DNA of 64,000 nucleotides from Atherinomorus stipes (GCA_023101725.1 JALJCO010009025.1:248001-312000), one strand, 5' to 3'. Numbered from the stretch's first letter, positions 36,273 through 49,900 are shown. Notes: generated from the letters alone by a model not told the origin. A program made the numbers and translations.

Positions 36273-36872
36273 GAGGGCTGGGCGATACTGACCAAATATC
36301 ATGTCACAATATATTTGTTTTAGATGACGATATATGATATATACCGGTCTGAATGTTTCATTTCATATCCAAAACTGTTTTTTCAGTATTGAAACATGTT
36401 TAGCTTAAAGGTATAGCTCCAAATCATGATGGAATTGACAAAACACTGGTTAGAAATGTTTGTTAAATCAAAAAATTTAAGATAGTTGGCTGTCCATTTA
36501 TGACTTCTTTATAGAAGACTTGGGTAGGATTGTCTTCCAGACAGATAGTTTAAATAATCAGGTGACACCTTTGTTGTTATTAAATTATCAATATATGTAT
36601 TTTTTTCCAACAAGTTCATTCACCTGCTCGGCTTGAAGTGTGGCTGTCTCTTCCATCTTGATGAGAAACGAACGGTAACTGCATTCACAAATGGGTTGAG
36701 TCAGAGCAACTTCCGTTTTGGGGCAAGTGGGTTAGTCGAGGTACAGCCGGGTCATTATGAAAAAATCAAACATTTGCACATCTAATAATGCAATATAACA
36801 GTATAAATAAATTTCATATCTCTCTCATGTAAATATATCTCCCTCCTCACACTGGTATATTGCCCAGCCCTA
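36273..36872. mobile_element. 600-bp hAT MITE, perfect TSD
   Basis: ACCAACCC is identical at 36265-36272 and 36873-36880. The ends GAGGGCTGGGCGATACT and, in reverse complement, TAGGGCTGGGCAATATACC are inverted. The interior is AT-rich and non-coding. Confidence 0.9.
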
Positions 36873-36880
36873 ACCAACCC

Positions 36881-39771
36881 ATCTGCATGAGGACACTCAT
36901 TCCACAGGTCCCAAAGATAATCTGGCTAACTAGCTAAGACAACCTAGATGGGATCCCGTCTGCACCTCTCAACTCAATCATCAGTCAGTGATGCAACTGC
37001 AAAGCAATTTGTAATGCATCTTCCTTGCTTATGTTTGGAGCACATGTGGAGTTGTCAATAAATTGCCTGTGAGAAAATACACATTTAGAGTAAGAAGATT
37101 CTGTGGTGATCTGGTGCATAACATTAGAACGATCCAACCTGCTTCCTTAAAGGATTCCAGGACTTCCGTTTTGGTCTTGCTGTCAAAAAATATTGTTTTG
37201 GAATGTTCTATCTTGGCTCCAAAGTGTGTAACATAGTGTGAAAGCCTTGGTTTAGAGGCTGAATATGGAAACAAATTCTGGCAATAAAAGTTGTGTAAGA
37301 GTTTGTAACTGCTTCCCCTGTTTCCAAGTTGGTATGAAGCTCTGATGTTGCTTGCTTGATGGTCCTCCGTTTAGCAGCAGCTACCACCAGTTGTTTTATA
37401 TCCTTCTCCAGGTAGAAATATCTAAGTTTAGTATGCTCACACTGCAGATCTTATTACCTAATTCGCTTTTGTTCTAGATCTGATTCTGTTGCATGGTTGT
37501 TCGTGTTATAATTTACCATCACACTCTGGTGTGAACACTGTGATCCTGAAGTGACCGACACACAGCATGCTGTGTTTACAGAGGTAAATATGCTACTCAT
37601 ATTATTGATTATTGTGTGTGTGTTCGTTCTTGACTTGTGCAACCACTGTCAACCAAAAAAAAAACAATATTGTTTTGTTCACTGTTTACATTCAATCCCA
37701 CTACATCCCACTTCTTCTAGCAAAGAATCTGTCTCAGCTCAGAAACAAAAAAGTCAGATGAAAAGATCATTGCTTTGAAAATACATCAGATTTAGTACCA
37801 CGTATAAGAGTGGCCTGGGTCAGATTTGTTTTCTTTAAAAGGATTTATGCCGTTCACTGTTATAAAAAAAAAAAAAAAAAAAAAATCAAATATGGGTCAC
37901 ATATGGTTAAAAGTAAAATTTCAGCCAGTTATGCCTGCAGTGTGAACAAAGCCTTAACTACAGCCAAATGCATACTGTTCACAGGCTCAGCTCCTTTCAC
38001 ATTTCATCAACATGACCTTATCATTCACATTTTGCAAAAGGATTTTTGACATTCATGAATCAATTCAGAATCTCCCGCATCCCCATCTTCTTGCATCCAA
38101 GATTTAATTTATTGGCCTTCTCTTTGGGGAAAAAAAAAGGCCCAGTTCAATCTGAACACTCGTTTCACTTTCACTTCTCAACCACCAGACCACAGCTGCA
38201 AAGTGATCTTTGTGCAACCTAAAATGCACTAATAAATAGAATAAGTTCCACTCTGGCACTGTTTTGCAGCATCACTACTACTCCATCAATGCTGCCCTAC
38301 ATGATTGTTGCTGGTTTACAAAAATGCGACACAGCCATAACGTTTCCCTCTTATCAGAAACTGGTTGCTGTCAGACCATTCTGCAGCTACTGTGGCACTC
38401 TAGGAGTAAACCTGGCGATACAATACTATTTTATACATGACTTTCCGCTGAGTAATGATGGTGTTAACAAAGCTGTAAGTTACAACAGCAAAAGTCCAGA
38501 TGGTATAGCCCAACAACAATGAATAATCCCCACACAAACAACTGCATATAAATGTCATCGAATAAGTATGTTGGAGAATTTTGTTGTTCTCACTGTCTGT
38601 AATTTGTCACTCCTTTAATAACTCAGTTTTCAGATTGTGATTCAATCCGCTTGAATCTTGTTTGTAGCCTCTGAAAAAGAAACTAAATGTAGTATTTCAT
38701 TATCTGATGCCCTGCCTTTAAAACTGTTTGACAACTTAATGATTTCAGAGGATGTCTCATAGTAAAACCTTGCATCAAAGGCCTTTTGCAGTGGGGATGT
38801 TTTAGCATGTAAACACAAAGAAAAGCACTTATGTAATTAATCAAATTACTGTAGTGATAGCTAAATTTTGGTTAGCTTCTTCCATTTCATGATTCTGATA
38901 TTTTAATCATTATAATCTAATGTTTTATTCCCTGTAACAGCTTCATGGAGTATTTAATATATAATTATAATTGTGCCAGGAAAAAAAACAAACATTTAAA
39001 CTTAAAGCGCTCAGTCCAAACTCTAATCAGACATCTGCATCGCTCTTTAGCAGGAAACAGCAAAAGTTACTTCCTCTTTCTACTGTCAGTACACTCGGGT
39101 AACAGACACACAGATATTTGAACACTTATTTCAGGAATAAAAAAAAAAAGAACACCTGAATTTAAAAAAAAAAAAAGAGCTGAAGGCAGGACAGAAAGAC
39201 CAGACATCTTTGAATACCTGCTGAACAGGAATCCACACTCACCCACAAAACAGAGAGGACACCTTTGTCACATAAAGTAAAGCTGTTGGCTGAAACATAA
39301 TCAGCCATACATGTAAGAACAAGTCTAAAAACCAGATGACTGACATTCCTCTGAACTTAGAGGACACTGTTGTTATATTTGTGTGGTGCTGCACCTCCTT
39401 CTTCAAACTAAACTGCGTTCACATCCTCGTTCTTTTCCTACGTCTTACTGAATTCTTGTTCAGGTATCACATACACTCATGGTTTACTAAGATAAAGGAA
39501 AAACATTCAATTAGTCAGGTGCATCTAGGCTTATAAATGTAAAACACAAAGTTAAAAGCTATCTGGGTACAAAGTTAGAGAGATATTTAACTGTTCAAAC
39601 TTTTGTTTCAAAAGCATCTGAATCATTCCTCCCATACACACTATGTAAATGCTCCATGTGTGAGAATGATGGGTGATCATATCTGCACTCTGTGCTTAGC
39701 ATAATTTGTATAGTCTCCCTGTATATATTCTAGCACAATTAAAGCAAGCAATAAAAGATAACTTAAAATAA
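36881..39771. other. Intronic sequence, nothing recognised
   Basis: Contains a 22-bp A run at 37863-37885 and an A-rich pair near 39137-39176. No genes or repeats identified. Confidence 0.6.
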
Positions 39772-40194
39772 AGTTATACCGTGTAACTTTTGGCCACTAT
39801 GGGCACTAAACCTGTAACTTCCCACAGGTGCCACACCTGTCTCAAAATTAAACAGTCTCAATCTGTGTTTTGGAAAAGTGTTGCAGACCACTTTGAAAAG
39901 CTGATTTTTAAGTCATTAAGCCATTAATCAAAGCGCTCCGGTTACATGATCCAATGAGAGACAGGCTGCTCCTGAGAATTTACAATGCCTGGTTTTGAGA
40001 ATGGCAGCCCTGGGCACCGACATGCGATAAGTGCTCTATATTGACTGCAGAAATCAGTTAAGGAGGGGAAAAAAAAAAAAAGAAAAAAAAGAAAAAAAAA
40101 GAAGATAGTTAGTTATATTAATAATAATAATGTTAGAATATAATGTATCATAATATTTGGCTAACATTGGGTTTAAAAGTTACACGGCATCACT
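39772..40194. mobile_element. Possible TTAA-target MITE
   Basis: Left AGTTATACCGTGTAACTTTT and right, in reverse complement, AGTGATGCCGTGTAACTTTT are inverted. TTAA follows the right end (40195-40198), while the left flank reads ATAA. A purine-rich A stretch lies at 40068-40100. Confidence 0.6.
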
Positions 40195-40198
40195 TTAA

Positions 40199-41329
40199 GA
40201 CAAAAACCATACTCGCCACATTCACAAAGATGTAAGTTCACAGTCGGTTCTCAATAAGATATCTTATAGGGACACTGTAACAATTGTATATCACGAGCAG
40301 CTCTCTAGTACTTTTCATGCTGCATTCACGTGAAACCGGGCAGACGGACGACAGCCGCTGCATGTAAAGGCATAAACAAGCCTCTATGTGAAGACGTGGT
40401 CTGTCAGTTACAGTGACTTCAGTCCACAACTCATATGTTGTCGTGGCGATGTTGTATTGTTTTCCCTGACCCATGTTTTACCATCTTTTTTCTCGGTTCT
40501 GTGATTAAAATGACATCTTGTTTGTTACCGACGGCCGTCTGCCAGACTGCACGTGAACCCAGCATAAGTGTAACGCTGGTTCCCTCCTCATTGCACCGTG
40601 GTGACTTTTCAAAAGCATTACCTCGAACTGACCTGACAGCTTCGGTAACTCCGGTGAGTTTCTGTGGTTTCCTACTGTCACGCTTCTACTGAACGTAAAA
40701 ACATGGCGATACGACATGGTAGCCACCACCGAGCCGACCCGTTCAATGTAGATATGAATGATACAAACGGCAAATTCAGAACTTAGAGGAGCACTTCAGT
40801 TTGTTGATGGGAGTGATTACTGATTAATGGAAAAACACTATTGAACGAAATAATCAATTTTTGTGAATAGATAACAGGGGAACTTTTATGTGCTATTCAA
40901 GTCAACTACTGAAAACTTGTGTATTTTTTCATATATCGGAATATATATCGGAGGATTAGAAAAAAAAATCGCAATGTCAGTTTTTTCCAAAATCATGCAG
41001 CCCTAGTTTTAGATTTGGTCTCTATATGTTACTTCTGATGGCTGCTATGACAAAGAAATTCCCCTCACTGGATTAATTAAGTATCAAGTACCAAGTAAGT
41101 ATGGAAACCGACATCCAGAACAAATAATCAATGTCATCTTGCTCATGTCAATTATTTCAATTATTTCTCTTAACAATATTTAGAAATATTATTAAAATTT
41201 CATTTGGACAGGCATATAACTAAAAAAAAAAAAAAAACAAAACTGAATTTTGTGATTTCACTAAGAGCCATGAATTATTCTCAAACCTCAGCTTTTAATA
41301 AATATGAATGAAAAGTGCAAAAATTCTGA
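40199..41329. other. Intronic sequence with a solo hAT end
   Basis: At about 40925-41005 there is one hAT-like end (ATATCGG units, then AATCATGCAGCCCTA), with no matching partner found. A 15-bp A run lies at 41221-41237. Otherwise no features. Confidence 0.55.
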
Positions 41330-42266
41330 AATTGACCTATGGCTAAACCACGCCCCCAAGCATGATGAGCCAATCACAGTGCGCACAGCTAACCCAATGC
41401 ACTCGGACATTCCCAATGCACTTGGCTTGAACGCCCATTGAAGTGCATTGAAGTTAGTCCGTTTTTGTTCGTTTTTATGTGTCTTTATGTGTTATTTTTA
41501 TTTCAAATGGTCAAACGGTGTGCATGGGGTACATACAACTCCGACACTGTATCCTGAGGCTGGGCCACGGGGTGTATTTTTTGCCCTTTCCCAAGCCACA
41601 TCTCAAACGAGAAAAGTGTCTGCTTTGGATAAAGTTATGTGGCAGACAACAACATCAACTGAACGCGGATAAAATTAACAAGGATGTCTGCATCTGTTCT
41701 AAGGTAAGGCAACATCGTATTTGAGGCAACATATTGTCATTTTGCTGGAAAGAAATATGAAATTATCTTTAACATCCCTAACGTCAGTTAAAGTTAGCTA
41801 ACGTGCTAGTTTTTGTACTTTGGAAATGGTTCATAAGAGGTCAGCTATAGCTGTCGAGTAGTATAGGTGTCGTGTAGTAATGTCGGTAACAGCACACCTC
41901 TGGCTTCCAAGCTGCAGCCAGACTCTACTCCGCTCCCGTGGCTGTTCAATCAGTTTTTGGCAGACAATCAGTTTTTGGCACAACAACGGCAGCCGTGCAG
42001 TAGTTTGTGCAAGAAACTGAGGGAGCGCACGCTCGTTGCATTCCAGAGACTTCACAGGCTTGATTTCAACTTGCAGTTTCAGACTTATGAGCTATGTTTT
42101 TTTTTGTTTTTGATGTTTTTTATTTATCTTGTCATGGTCTCTGTCTGATCCCATGTCTGCTGTCCGTGTTGACAGCTGTCATCTCCCAAGACGTCACCGC
42201 CTGTCACAGAATGTTGATTGTTTGTCCGAGTGAGTGGAGGGGGCGTGGCTTAGCCATAGGTCAATT
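41330..42266 (+). mobile_element. DNA transposon relic with THAP exon and 28-bp TIRs
   Basis: The ends are 28-bp inverted repeats with a single mismatch. They start AATTGACCTATGGCTAA and continue into a CCACGCCCCC block. No target duplication is evident. A THAP-domain exon (41507-41703) lies near the left end in the same orientation. THAP domains with terminal inverted repeats are known in P-element-like and some other cut-and-paste transposons; the superfamily is not proven. At 937 bp it lacks any catalytic region. Confidence 0.78.
41507..41703 (+). pseudogene. Decayed THAP-domain exon
   Basis: Starts MVKRCAWGTYNSDTVS and then stops. A one-frame shift continues as GVYFLPFPKPHLKREKCLLW and onward to INKDVCICSK, followed by a GTAAGG donor. 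Order and spacing fit the N-terminal THAP zinc finger (C2CH), with the FP motif (LPFPKP) and the ending C-X2-H split by the intron after CSK. The second zinc Cys appears as Tyr10 (TAC for TGC). The stop, the frameshift and the lost ligand mean it is not functional. Confidence 0.75.
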
Positions 42267-44791
42267 GTGGGGGAGGAATCTCTGCCATTTCACCTTTGCT
42301 TCTCTCCTGACCCATCTCTCACATTCAGTTGAATTGAAGAAATCTAAAAGAGAACATTTAAAAGCTTTGTGCTTATCTCTTAATTCAGCCACCTGGATTA
42401 TTTTATTCCTATTAAGAGCTCATAATTTTTCTGATTATTTGTACAAGTGTAAATCCACCAATAGTTATTAATGCAAATACAATCTCAGGTCAAATTTGTA
42501 TACATGCACTTTATCATCACTTCGGACTGATTTGTCCACTTAATTGCTTATGAAAAATTAGCTTTACTGTATGTGGCTTTATAGTCATTTCAGTCAGATT
42601 GCAGGGCTTGAACATGCAGATTCAGATGCATCAAACTATTAACAGGTCAACAATAACTGAACAGAATTGGGATTCTGATAAAGATCCTCTCCTGTAACAC
42701 CCAGCAGGAACCACTGTGACGTTACCAGTTGGTTTGTGGACCACTGTCTGTCATTTCTCTACTTGCTACTTTGGTTTTAAGATCTGTGGAGTCTGTCGCA
42801 CTTCTGGAGCCATTTAAAGGCCAGCAGTTTGCATTTCACACATTCACTGTAGCACTGCAATACATTGCTCAAAAGAGATCTATTTAAGTATCTAATATTT
42901 AAATCAGACTAATGTAATTATCGTCACCTCATAGAGGTGCAAAAAGAGTATTTAATTAGTTTAGACTTTTAAAGTTACTACTACTACAGTGAGAATATAA
43001 TCAACTAGAAGAAAAATTACTAAAAAAAATCTGTTCAGTTGATTCTGTATTACTGTAATAATCCTAATCGTTCACCAAACCAAGGTACATTATATAAAAA
43101 CACAAAATATACTGACAAAACTGATCCCCAAAATGTGGCAGAGCAGCATTTTTCATGTTTAACTTCAACTGAACATGACCAAGTCTGAGATTTAATCTGC
43201 ATTTGTGTGAAATTTTTCACCGAAAAGCCAATTTGCTCTGTGTATGAGACATCACATCATTTCCTGATACAGATGCAGAGTAAAATACCTTTAGAATTTC
43301 AAAAGTCTGCATGCTGATCATGTTTGGACCTTGCACTCGTTATGTTCAGCTGCAGCTATGATATCAGTGCAAAAAAGTGATCGTATTCAGATAAGCGAGT
43401 GGCTCCCTCCCCTATCCACAGCGGGCAAATGTCCTGCCTGCTGCCTGTGTGCTTCATCCAGATGCCACTCCAGAGTATTTCCAGTCTCCTGCTGTTTAGC
43501 AAGTGCAAGGAGGCAAGTCTGAGCAACGTCTAGGCCAGATTCTGATGAAATTATATGCAAAATGCTCTTGATGCTTCCATCTGTGCTTCCTGAGTTGTTA
43601 GTTTTATCAATAAATCATTCCCTAACCTTCTCCCTTAACTTTGGTTACCAACTTATATCACAAACGATCTGCAGCTCAGCTGGTTATGCAAGAGACTTTC
43701 TACATATTTAAGACTTGTCCGTTTTCAGTGAACTGATGGAAACTCACAGAGGAAACCTGATCTAACAGCAGCTCTACCTGTGCAAAACCCTCACTGGTCT
43801 GTGCTTTCTACACTGTGCAGACAATTTGTGCCATCATTTGAGAGTAACTCGCCACACACCAGCACACTGTAGACCAGAGGGCTGTGTACACTCACTCACA
43901 CATGTGAAGTGGTAGTTTTGTCTACCCTAAATACATTTCCTGTTATAACCCCCCAGAGCTGTCCACAAACCTGCAGCCTACAGAGACAAGAGGACTTGAG
44001 CTTATCAGAGCTAGTGAAACTACACAATTTTGCGCAACTCTTACTAATCAGTGAGGTTAATATGGAAACTGTGGTTGTGTTCTTCTGGAACCTCGCACTG
44101 ATGGTCACATGACTGGGGCCATTTGAGTTGAGGTGGGTGTCTAAGATGAACCGGTAAAGAAGAGGAAGTGATACTGGCAGCAGAACAACATTTGCTGCAG
44201 TACAGTAGCACACGTGATTAAAGGATATTACTATATTTTGCAAGGGCCTGCTTTTGAAACCATTTTGTGCAGAGGTGCATGTCTAGACACCCACCCACCC
44301 ACCACGACTGGCTGCCCACCCACAGGCACACATCACATCACCCACCCACACACATACAAACCCACCATTTCACAGCTCCAATCAAGATGTCAGGCTTGAC
44401 GTTAGAAGATAAAACAACTTGAGAAATCTAACTTCCTGGTGTGTCTTCCTCTCATCTTGCCTCGGCCAACACCAGACATCTCAGCTTTCACCACTCTGCC
44501 GACTATTCTACTCTTACATCTCACACCGTCTTCTCAACTGGAGCCTCTTCGAAGTGTTCTCACTCTCATTTATCATTGTTGCCAAGCACCTGCTTTGGCT
44601 CTGACACCTGCTAACACAAACACACCATCAATGACGGAGCCAACAGGTCACTCTGACAGGGTGCAGACCTGCAGCCCTGACCACAACACATACACTAACA
44701 CCAGCAAGCACAGCACTCTTTAGTGACCATCCGTCCACACACCCACAGCCATATGCAGCAGTGGGATTTGTGAATGGGCCGCTGCTCTTAC
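42267..44791. other. 5' part of prkcb intron 2, nothing recognised
   Basis: Ordinary composition, with a CCCACCCACCACG-like and CACA-rich patch at 44285-44370. No gene or element ends identified. Confidence 0.6.
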
Positions 44792-44823
44792 CTTGGCACT
44801 GGAATCCCTGCTTTCCAAAGCCC
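44792..44823 (-). CDS. prkcb: prkcb coding exon 2 (32-nt micro-exon, C1A)
   Basis: This 32-nt exon completes Trp55 and encodes GFGKQGFQCQ (residues 56-65), the middle of the first C1 zinc finger and including zinc ligand Cys64. On the minus strand the acceptor is a pyrimidine-rich tract ending CCACAG, and the donor is GTAAGA. The size equals the known 32-nt second exon of conventional PKC genes, and it joins exons 1 and 3 in frame (TG|G, then CAA G|TG). It lies 466 bp downstream of exon 1 and about 39.6 kb upstream of exon 3. Confidence 0.96.
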
Positions 44824-45760
<937 letters not shown>

Positions 45761-47245
45761 TATCTCTCTCTCCCCTGTCTTTCTCTCACTCACACACACA
45801 CATATACACACATAAACGTGCGCACAGCTAGTCGTTGATTATTAAAACTACCGCACACTGTAGCTTGTGTGCGCGCGCCTCCTCATCTGTCACTACTAAG
45901 TTGAACCTCAGGTCCTGCATACTTTCAGAGTGTGACTACAGAAGGCACGCACACACCCACTTCAGGACGGAGCTCCACCTTAACAAAGCACACATTTACC
46001 GGGGGGCCACAGAGGCCTGCAGTGCCCCAGCTTCAGATGGCTGTGGCTGTATGACTACCGCTGGAGTACAGTTTGTACTAAAACCGTGCCCTTCACATTT
46101 TGAAACAATGAGCTCAGGGCACAGATGTCCTAAAGGCCCCACATTTGTGCGATTGAAACACCAATAGGCTGCTAAGCTGTTTTATTTGCCTGGCTTCCGC
46201 CACTTTTAATCATATTTGCTCTATGATTTTGTTCACAAAACAATTAGGCCTATGCGCTGTCAAACACTTCCCTATTTAGACACTATCGAGATTGACTTGT
46301 CCCGCACTGAGAAAAAGTTAGCAATTTATTTAAAATACAGAGTTAAATGACTTCAGTGCATAGATAACCTACCATAAAGATCGAATATTTTAAATTACTG
46401 ATGATAAGGTACTGTTAGGTGTTAGGTCAATGTTTCCTAAATTTCTCCTGCAACAGACTGGCGACCTGTCCAGAGTCTGCCTTTCACCTGATAATAGCTG
46501 GGATGGGCTTCAGCGACCCAGAATTGGACAACCAGTAGCCTATATAGAAAATGAATACCTGAATTTTGATAGGGATGGGTATATGAGGCATACATAATGA
46601 GATATCAATTTGGGGGGATTTTCAAAAAATAAGTCAAATTTAATTACGAGAGATTTATTTTCTATACTTTCCACTACTGAAAGTGGATTGCAGCAGCATT
46701 AATCATTTAACATTTGAATGCAAAATAATGTTTCTACAAATCAAAGCTTAGTTCTTAAACAATTAACCTGGTTTTAATTACTCCACATATCACCAAACCA
46801 AAGTTGGAACAGCTCTGGTATGTCCAATAGTGATAGAGACACCTTTAAAAACCTTTAAGTGGACAGGTATTTTTGTTGAAGTCTCAACTTTCTTTATGAT
46901 TGCTTGTTTGTCAGACATTTATTATGATTGGATTTTATTTTTAAATAAGCAAGAACAATAGAATTTAAATGAATAAAAAAAATAAAAGCAAGAAATATCA
47001 GTACAGTTTATATCAGACATACAGCAAGATGATTGAAATAGATGTTTTATGTCAGGAAAGGGAGCCACAACAAAAATTGGATAGTTGAATTTTCAGGGTT
47101 TAACATTTCAGTTTGTTTTAAGTAAAAAAAAAAAAGACTGATTTTAACAGTGAAATATTACTCCGCACTGGAGTGAATTCACAGTGTTGATTATTTCAGT
47201 GTTAATCTAACTCATTTTAGACATGAATAAGCTCCACCCCCAGAC
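45761..47245. other. Upstream flank of prkcb with a small L2 fragment
   Basis: Has CA-rich runs at 45790-45820. At 46449-46550 there is an L2-type tail fragment (GACTGGCGACCTGTCCAGAG, GATAATAGCTGGGATGGGC). The rest is AT-rich intergenic sequence. Confidence 0.65.
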
Positions 47246-47249
47246 TTAA

Positions 47250-47462
47250 AGGGACTAGAGGCAGGAATTTTTAAAAAAACAAACATGCATGTCCATTCTT
47301 TTAATACTAATGAGTGATGAAGCGCTAAATACCAAAAATAACGTTTCCACTCACGTTTCTCTCCGTTGCCTTGAACAGGCTGTCGGCTGCAAAATGTGCT
47401 GCAATTCGGTGTCCGAATTTCCCGCGCTGCCCTGCGGACGTGACGTCAAATGACGCTACATC
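47250..47462. mobile_element. TTAA-family element, truncated
   Basis: TTAA at 47246-47249, then AGGGACTAGAGGCAGGAATT. The family interior follows (AGTGATGAAGCGCTAAATAC, GGTGTCCGAATTTCCCGCG, GACGTGACGTCAAATGACG). The right end is missing, and a GGTTAG-type repeat follows at 47515-47690. Confidence 0.8.
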
Positions 47463-47514
47463 CCACACATTTAACTGCAACACTTTTGTGAGGGACTCAG
47501 TACCATTACCCAAT

Positions 47515-47690
47515 AAGCCCTGGCTGTGGCTTGCAGTAGTCTGACATGGGGTGGTGCTGGACATCCAATGGGCGTGGACAGATGGTTGATTAGGGTTAGG
47601 GCTTTAGGGTAGGGGGAAAGGGTTAGAATAAACTAATTAAAATTGTTTGTGGGCGGAGTCAGACGTCAGGCCCCACCCAATACCTGTCTG
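47515..47690. repeat. GGTTAG-containing dispersed repeat
   Basis: CTGTGGCTTGCAGTAGTCTG, CATCCAATGGGCGTGGACAG, TTAGGGTTAGGGCTTTAGGG and GGGCGGAGTCAGACGTC. These blocks correspond to those at 11740-11960. Confidence 0.65.
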
Positions 47691-48065
47691 AATTTCTTTC
47701 TTACTTATACCTCCAGCAGAAACAGTAAATCAGAAAATCTTTCGCCACAAAATGCAAGATGACCATTGCTTCTCCCTGGGAAACATTTTCCCTAAAACAG
47801 AGAGAATATGGAACAATTACATAATTTTCTCTTAGAGAAGTGGATGCAGTCAACAATGTGAAGTTTTGAAAATGATTGCATATAAGATTTTTTCAACCAG
47901 CTGGATTGAAATTGGGGGTATCAAGTGTACACCATAGATTATACACTTAAAATCTGTCTGTGGAAGTGGTGATGTTTCATTGGTTGAGTGGTTAGCACGC
48001 ATGGCTCTCACTTTGGTGACATAACTTCAAACCTTTCTTGGGTCCTCTTTTGTCCCGCCACAAGC

Positions 48066-48310
48066 ATAGTGGAGATCAGAAGTTTGGGCACCCCAGGTCA
48101 AAATCTGTATAAATGTGAATAAGGAAGCCCAGGGAAGCTGAAAAAATCTCCAAAAGCCATTAAATTACACAGAAGACATTCCCATAACGTGAGGGAAAAT
48201 GGTTTTATTTCCATCTTTTACACTTACATAATAACAGAAAGTAAAAAAAAAAGACCTGCAAAAATTTGGGCATCCTGCATAGTCACAAACTCTCACTAAG
48301 TTTATTATAC
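48066..48310. repeat. Possible Tc1-like terminal-repeat relic
   Basis: Two inverted copies of an AGTTTGGGCACCCC-like motif (near 48080 and, as CAAAAATTTGGGCATCC, near 48258), with CATTAAATTACACAGAAGAC and TTTTATTTCCATC between. The pattern recalls ends of fish Tc1-like elements. There is no transposase. Confidence 0.35.
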
Positions 48311-48342
48311 TTTAATATACTTTATATACTTTAAGTATTTAA

Positions 48343-48661
48343 AAGGACTTGAGGCAAGATTAAGAAACGAAACTCGCGACTGGCGCTTCAGGTAACTGCA
48401 GCCACGAGCCAAGCCGTCACGAGAGCGTGCACAAACTGAAGCTATAATGTTGTTTACTCACCTTTTTCTTCGTACACTTTTTAGTGGTCTTTTTGGACAC
48501 CGAATTGCAGCGCATTTTGCAGCACACAGCCTGTTCAAGGCAACGGAGAGAAACATGGGTGGAAACGTAATTTTTGGTATTTAGCGCTTCATCACCCATT
48601 AGTATTAAATAAAAATGGACATGCATGTTTGTTTGTTTTTTAATTCCTGCCCCTAGTCCCT
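48343..48661. mobile_element. TTAA-family element, complete, reverse orientation
   Basis: TTAA at 48339-48342 and 48662-48665. The ends AAGGACTTGAGGCAAGATT and, in reverse complement, AGGGACTAGGGGCAGGAATT. It is in the opposite orientation to 56403 and 59465 and lacks about 120-150 bp from the middle, including the CGCGCTGCCC part. Confidence 0.88.
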
Positions 48662-48852
48662 TTAATTATTTTGAAAATGTCCACTCTAAAGAGTATGGAG
48701 CTATATAAACCCTCAACACGTGTTCACATCAACTCTGTAAGAGTTGATTTAAAACTCAATTTTTTGCTGTGTAGTTTCATGACTAATTCATGTTATTTTT
48801 ATGAATATGATTGCACATGGAATTATCATATTAATTATTTATATAGTTAACA

Positions 48853-48975
48853 ATATCCATCCATCCATCAATCCATCCATCCATCCACCCAACCATCCTC
48901 TACCACTTATTCCAGTGCACGATCACTGGAGCAGCCAACAGGCTAGAGGCAGGGCACACAGGTCAAAAGGTCATT
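48853..48975 (+). repeat. CCATCCAT microsatellite plus L2-like tail fragment
   Basis: About ten CCAT units, then a diverged block (CTACCACTTATTCCAGTGCA, AGAGGCAGGGCACACAGG) like the tail at 49388-49784. Confidence 0.55.
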
Positions 48976-49387
48976 GCAGGGCCAAATTTACATATATCAT
49001 ATTTATTTATTATACCACTGTCCTGATCTGATGTTTTCATTCAGTGTAAATCACCCTGAAATAAACAAGATATTTAGTTTTTCTGTTTATTGTAGGGTTT
49101 GTGGATGAAAGTTGGACAGATATTATTGTGTGGCTCTTAGACACCTATGCTCCATTACTTCTTTAATCTCTCTCTGGTAGGCACATTGTGTGGGGGATGT
49201 TATGTGTGAAAGATGGAAACCACTGCCTCTTGAATATTTGAACCTGCGATGTTGCAGGTTTTATGTGAGAGAAGCTAAAAAGGGTGTTCATCTGTCACCT
49301 GCCCACAACTCCAAATGTAGCAGCTGCAGGGTTTAGCTGTGGTGAGCTATGTCTAGGTCTTTTTTAGAATTACACTGATTATTAAGT

Positions 49388-49784
49388 AGTCAGTCAGTCA
49401 GTCAGTCATTTTCAGTACCGCTTATCCAGTTCAGGGTCGTGGGGGTTGCTGGAGCCTATCCCAGCTATTATCAGGCGAGAGGCAGGGTACACCCTGGACA
49501 GGTCGCCAGTCTGTCACAGGGCCAACACAGAGAGACAGACGACCATTCACGCTCACATTCACACCTAGGGACAATTTACAGTAACCAGTTAACCTAACAT
49601 GCATGTCTTTGGATGGTGGGAAGAAGCCGGAGTACCCGGAGAGAACCCACGCATACACGGGGAGAACATGCAAACTCCACACAGGAAGGCCGCTGTTGGA
49701 ACTGTTCGAACCCCGTTCCCAGCCGTTAATCAAACTAGCGACCTTCTTACTGTGAGGCTGCAGTGCTAACCACCACCGTGCAGA
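49388..49784 (+). repeat. L2-type LINE 3'-tail repeat, near full length
   Basis: Begins (CAGT)n, then CCGCTTATCCAGTTCAGGG, GCAGGGTACACCCTGGACAG, CATGCATGTCTTTGGATGG, GGAGAACATGCAAACTCCAC and ACTGTGAGGCTGCAGTGCTA. It is in the opposite orientation to 18507-18822. It encodes no protein. Confidence 0.85.
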
Positions 49785-49814
49785 TTATTAAGTAATCATG
49801 TGCAACATGTTAGA

Positions 49815-49900
49815 CTTATGTGCTATCATGTGAAGCACTTTGTGACCCCTGTCTGTGAAAAGTGCTATACAAATAAAGTTTACATACCAACTTACTTACA
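49815..49900 (+). repeat. LINE 3' terminus
   Basis: GTGAAGCACTTTGTGACCCC, then GTGCTATACAAATAAAGTTT and ACTTAC repeats: the typical extreme 3' end of L2/CR1-type fish LINEs with a polyadenylation-like AATAAA and a short tandem tail. Confidence 0.7.

Larger units (their letters stand above)
5203..44791 (-). other. prkcb intron 2 (about 39.6 kb, repeat-rich)
   Basis: This very long intron separates the 32-nt exon 2 from exon 3 and makes up most of the window. It contains most of the transposons listed separately, including the nested Tc1/hAT/TTAA stack and the piggyBac relic. Stretches between the listed repeats show no convincing coding sequence on either strand. Confidence 0.9.

Noticed and set aside
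47975..48065. tRNA-like A and B box motifs (TGGTTGAGTGGTTAGCACGC)
   Set aside because: It may be a SINE head or an L2-tail fragment, but the B box is poor and no tRNA fold is supported.
48853..48895. CCATCCATC tandem repeat as a CRISPR-like array
   Set aside because: A tetranucleotide microsatellite without spacers, in a vertebrate genome.
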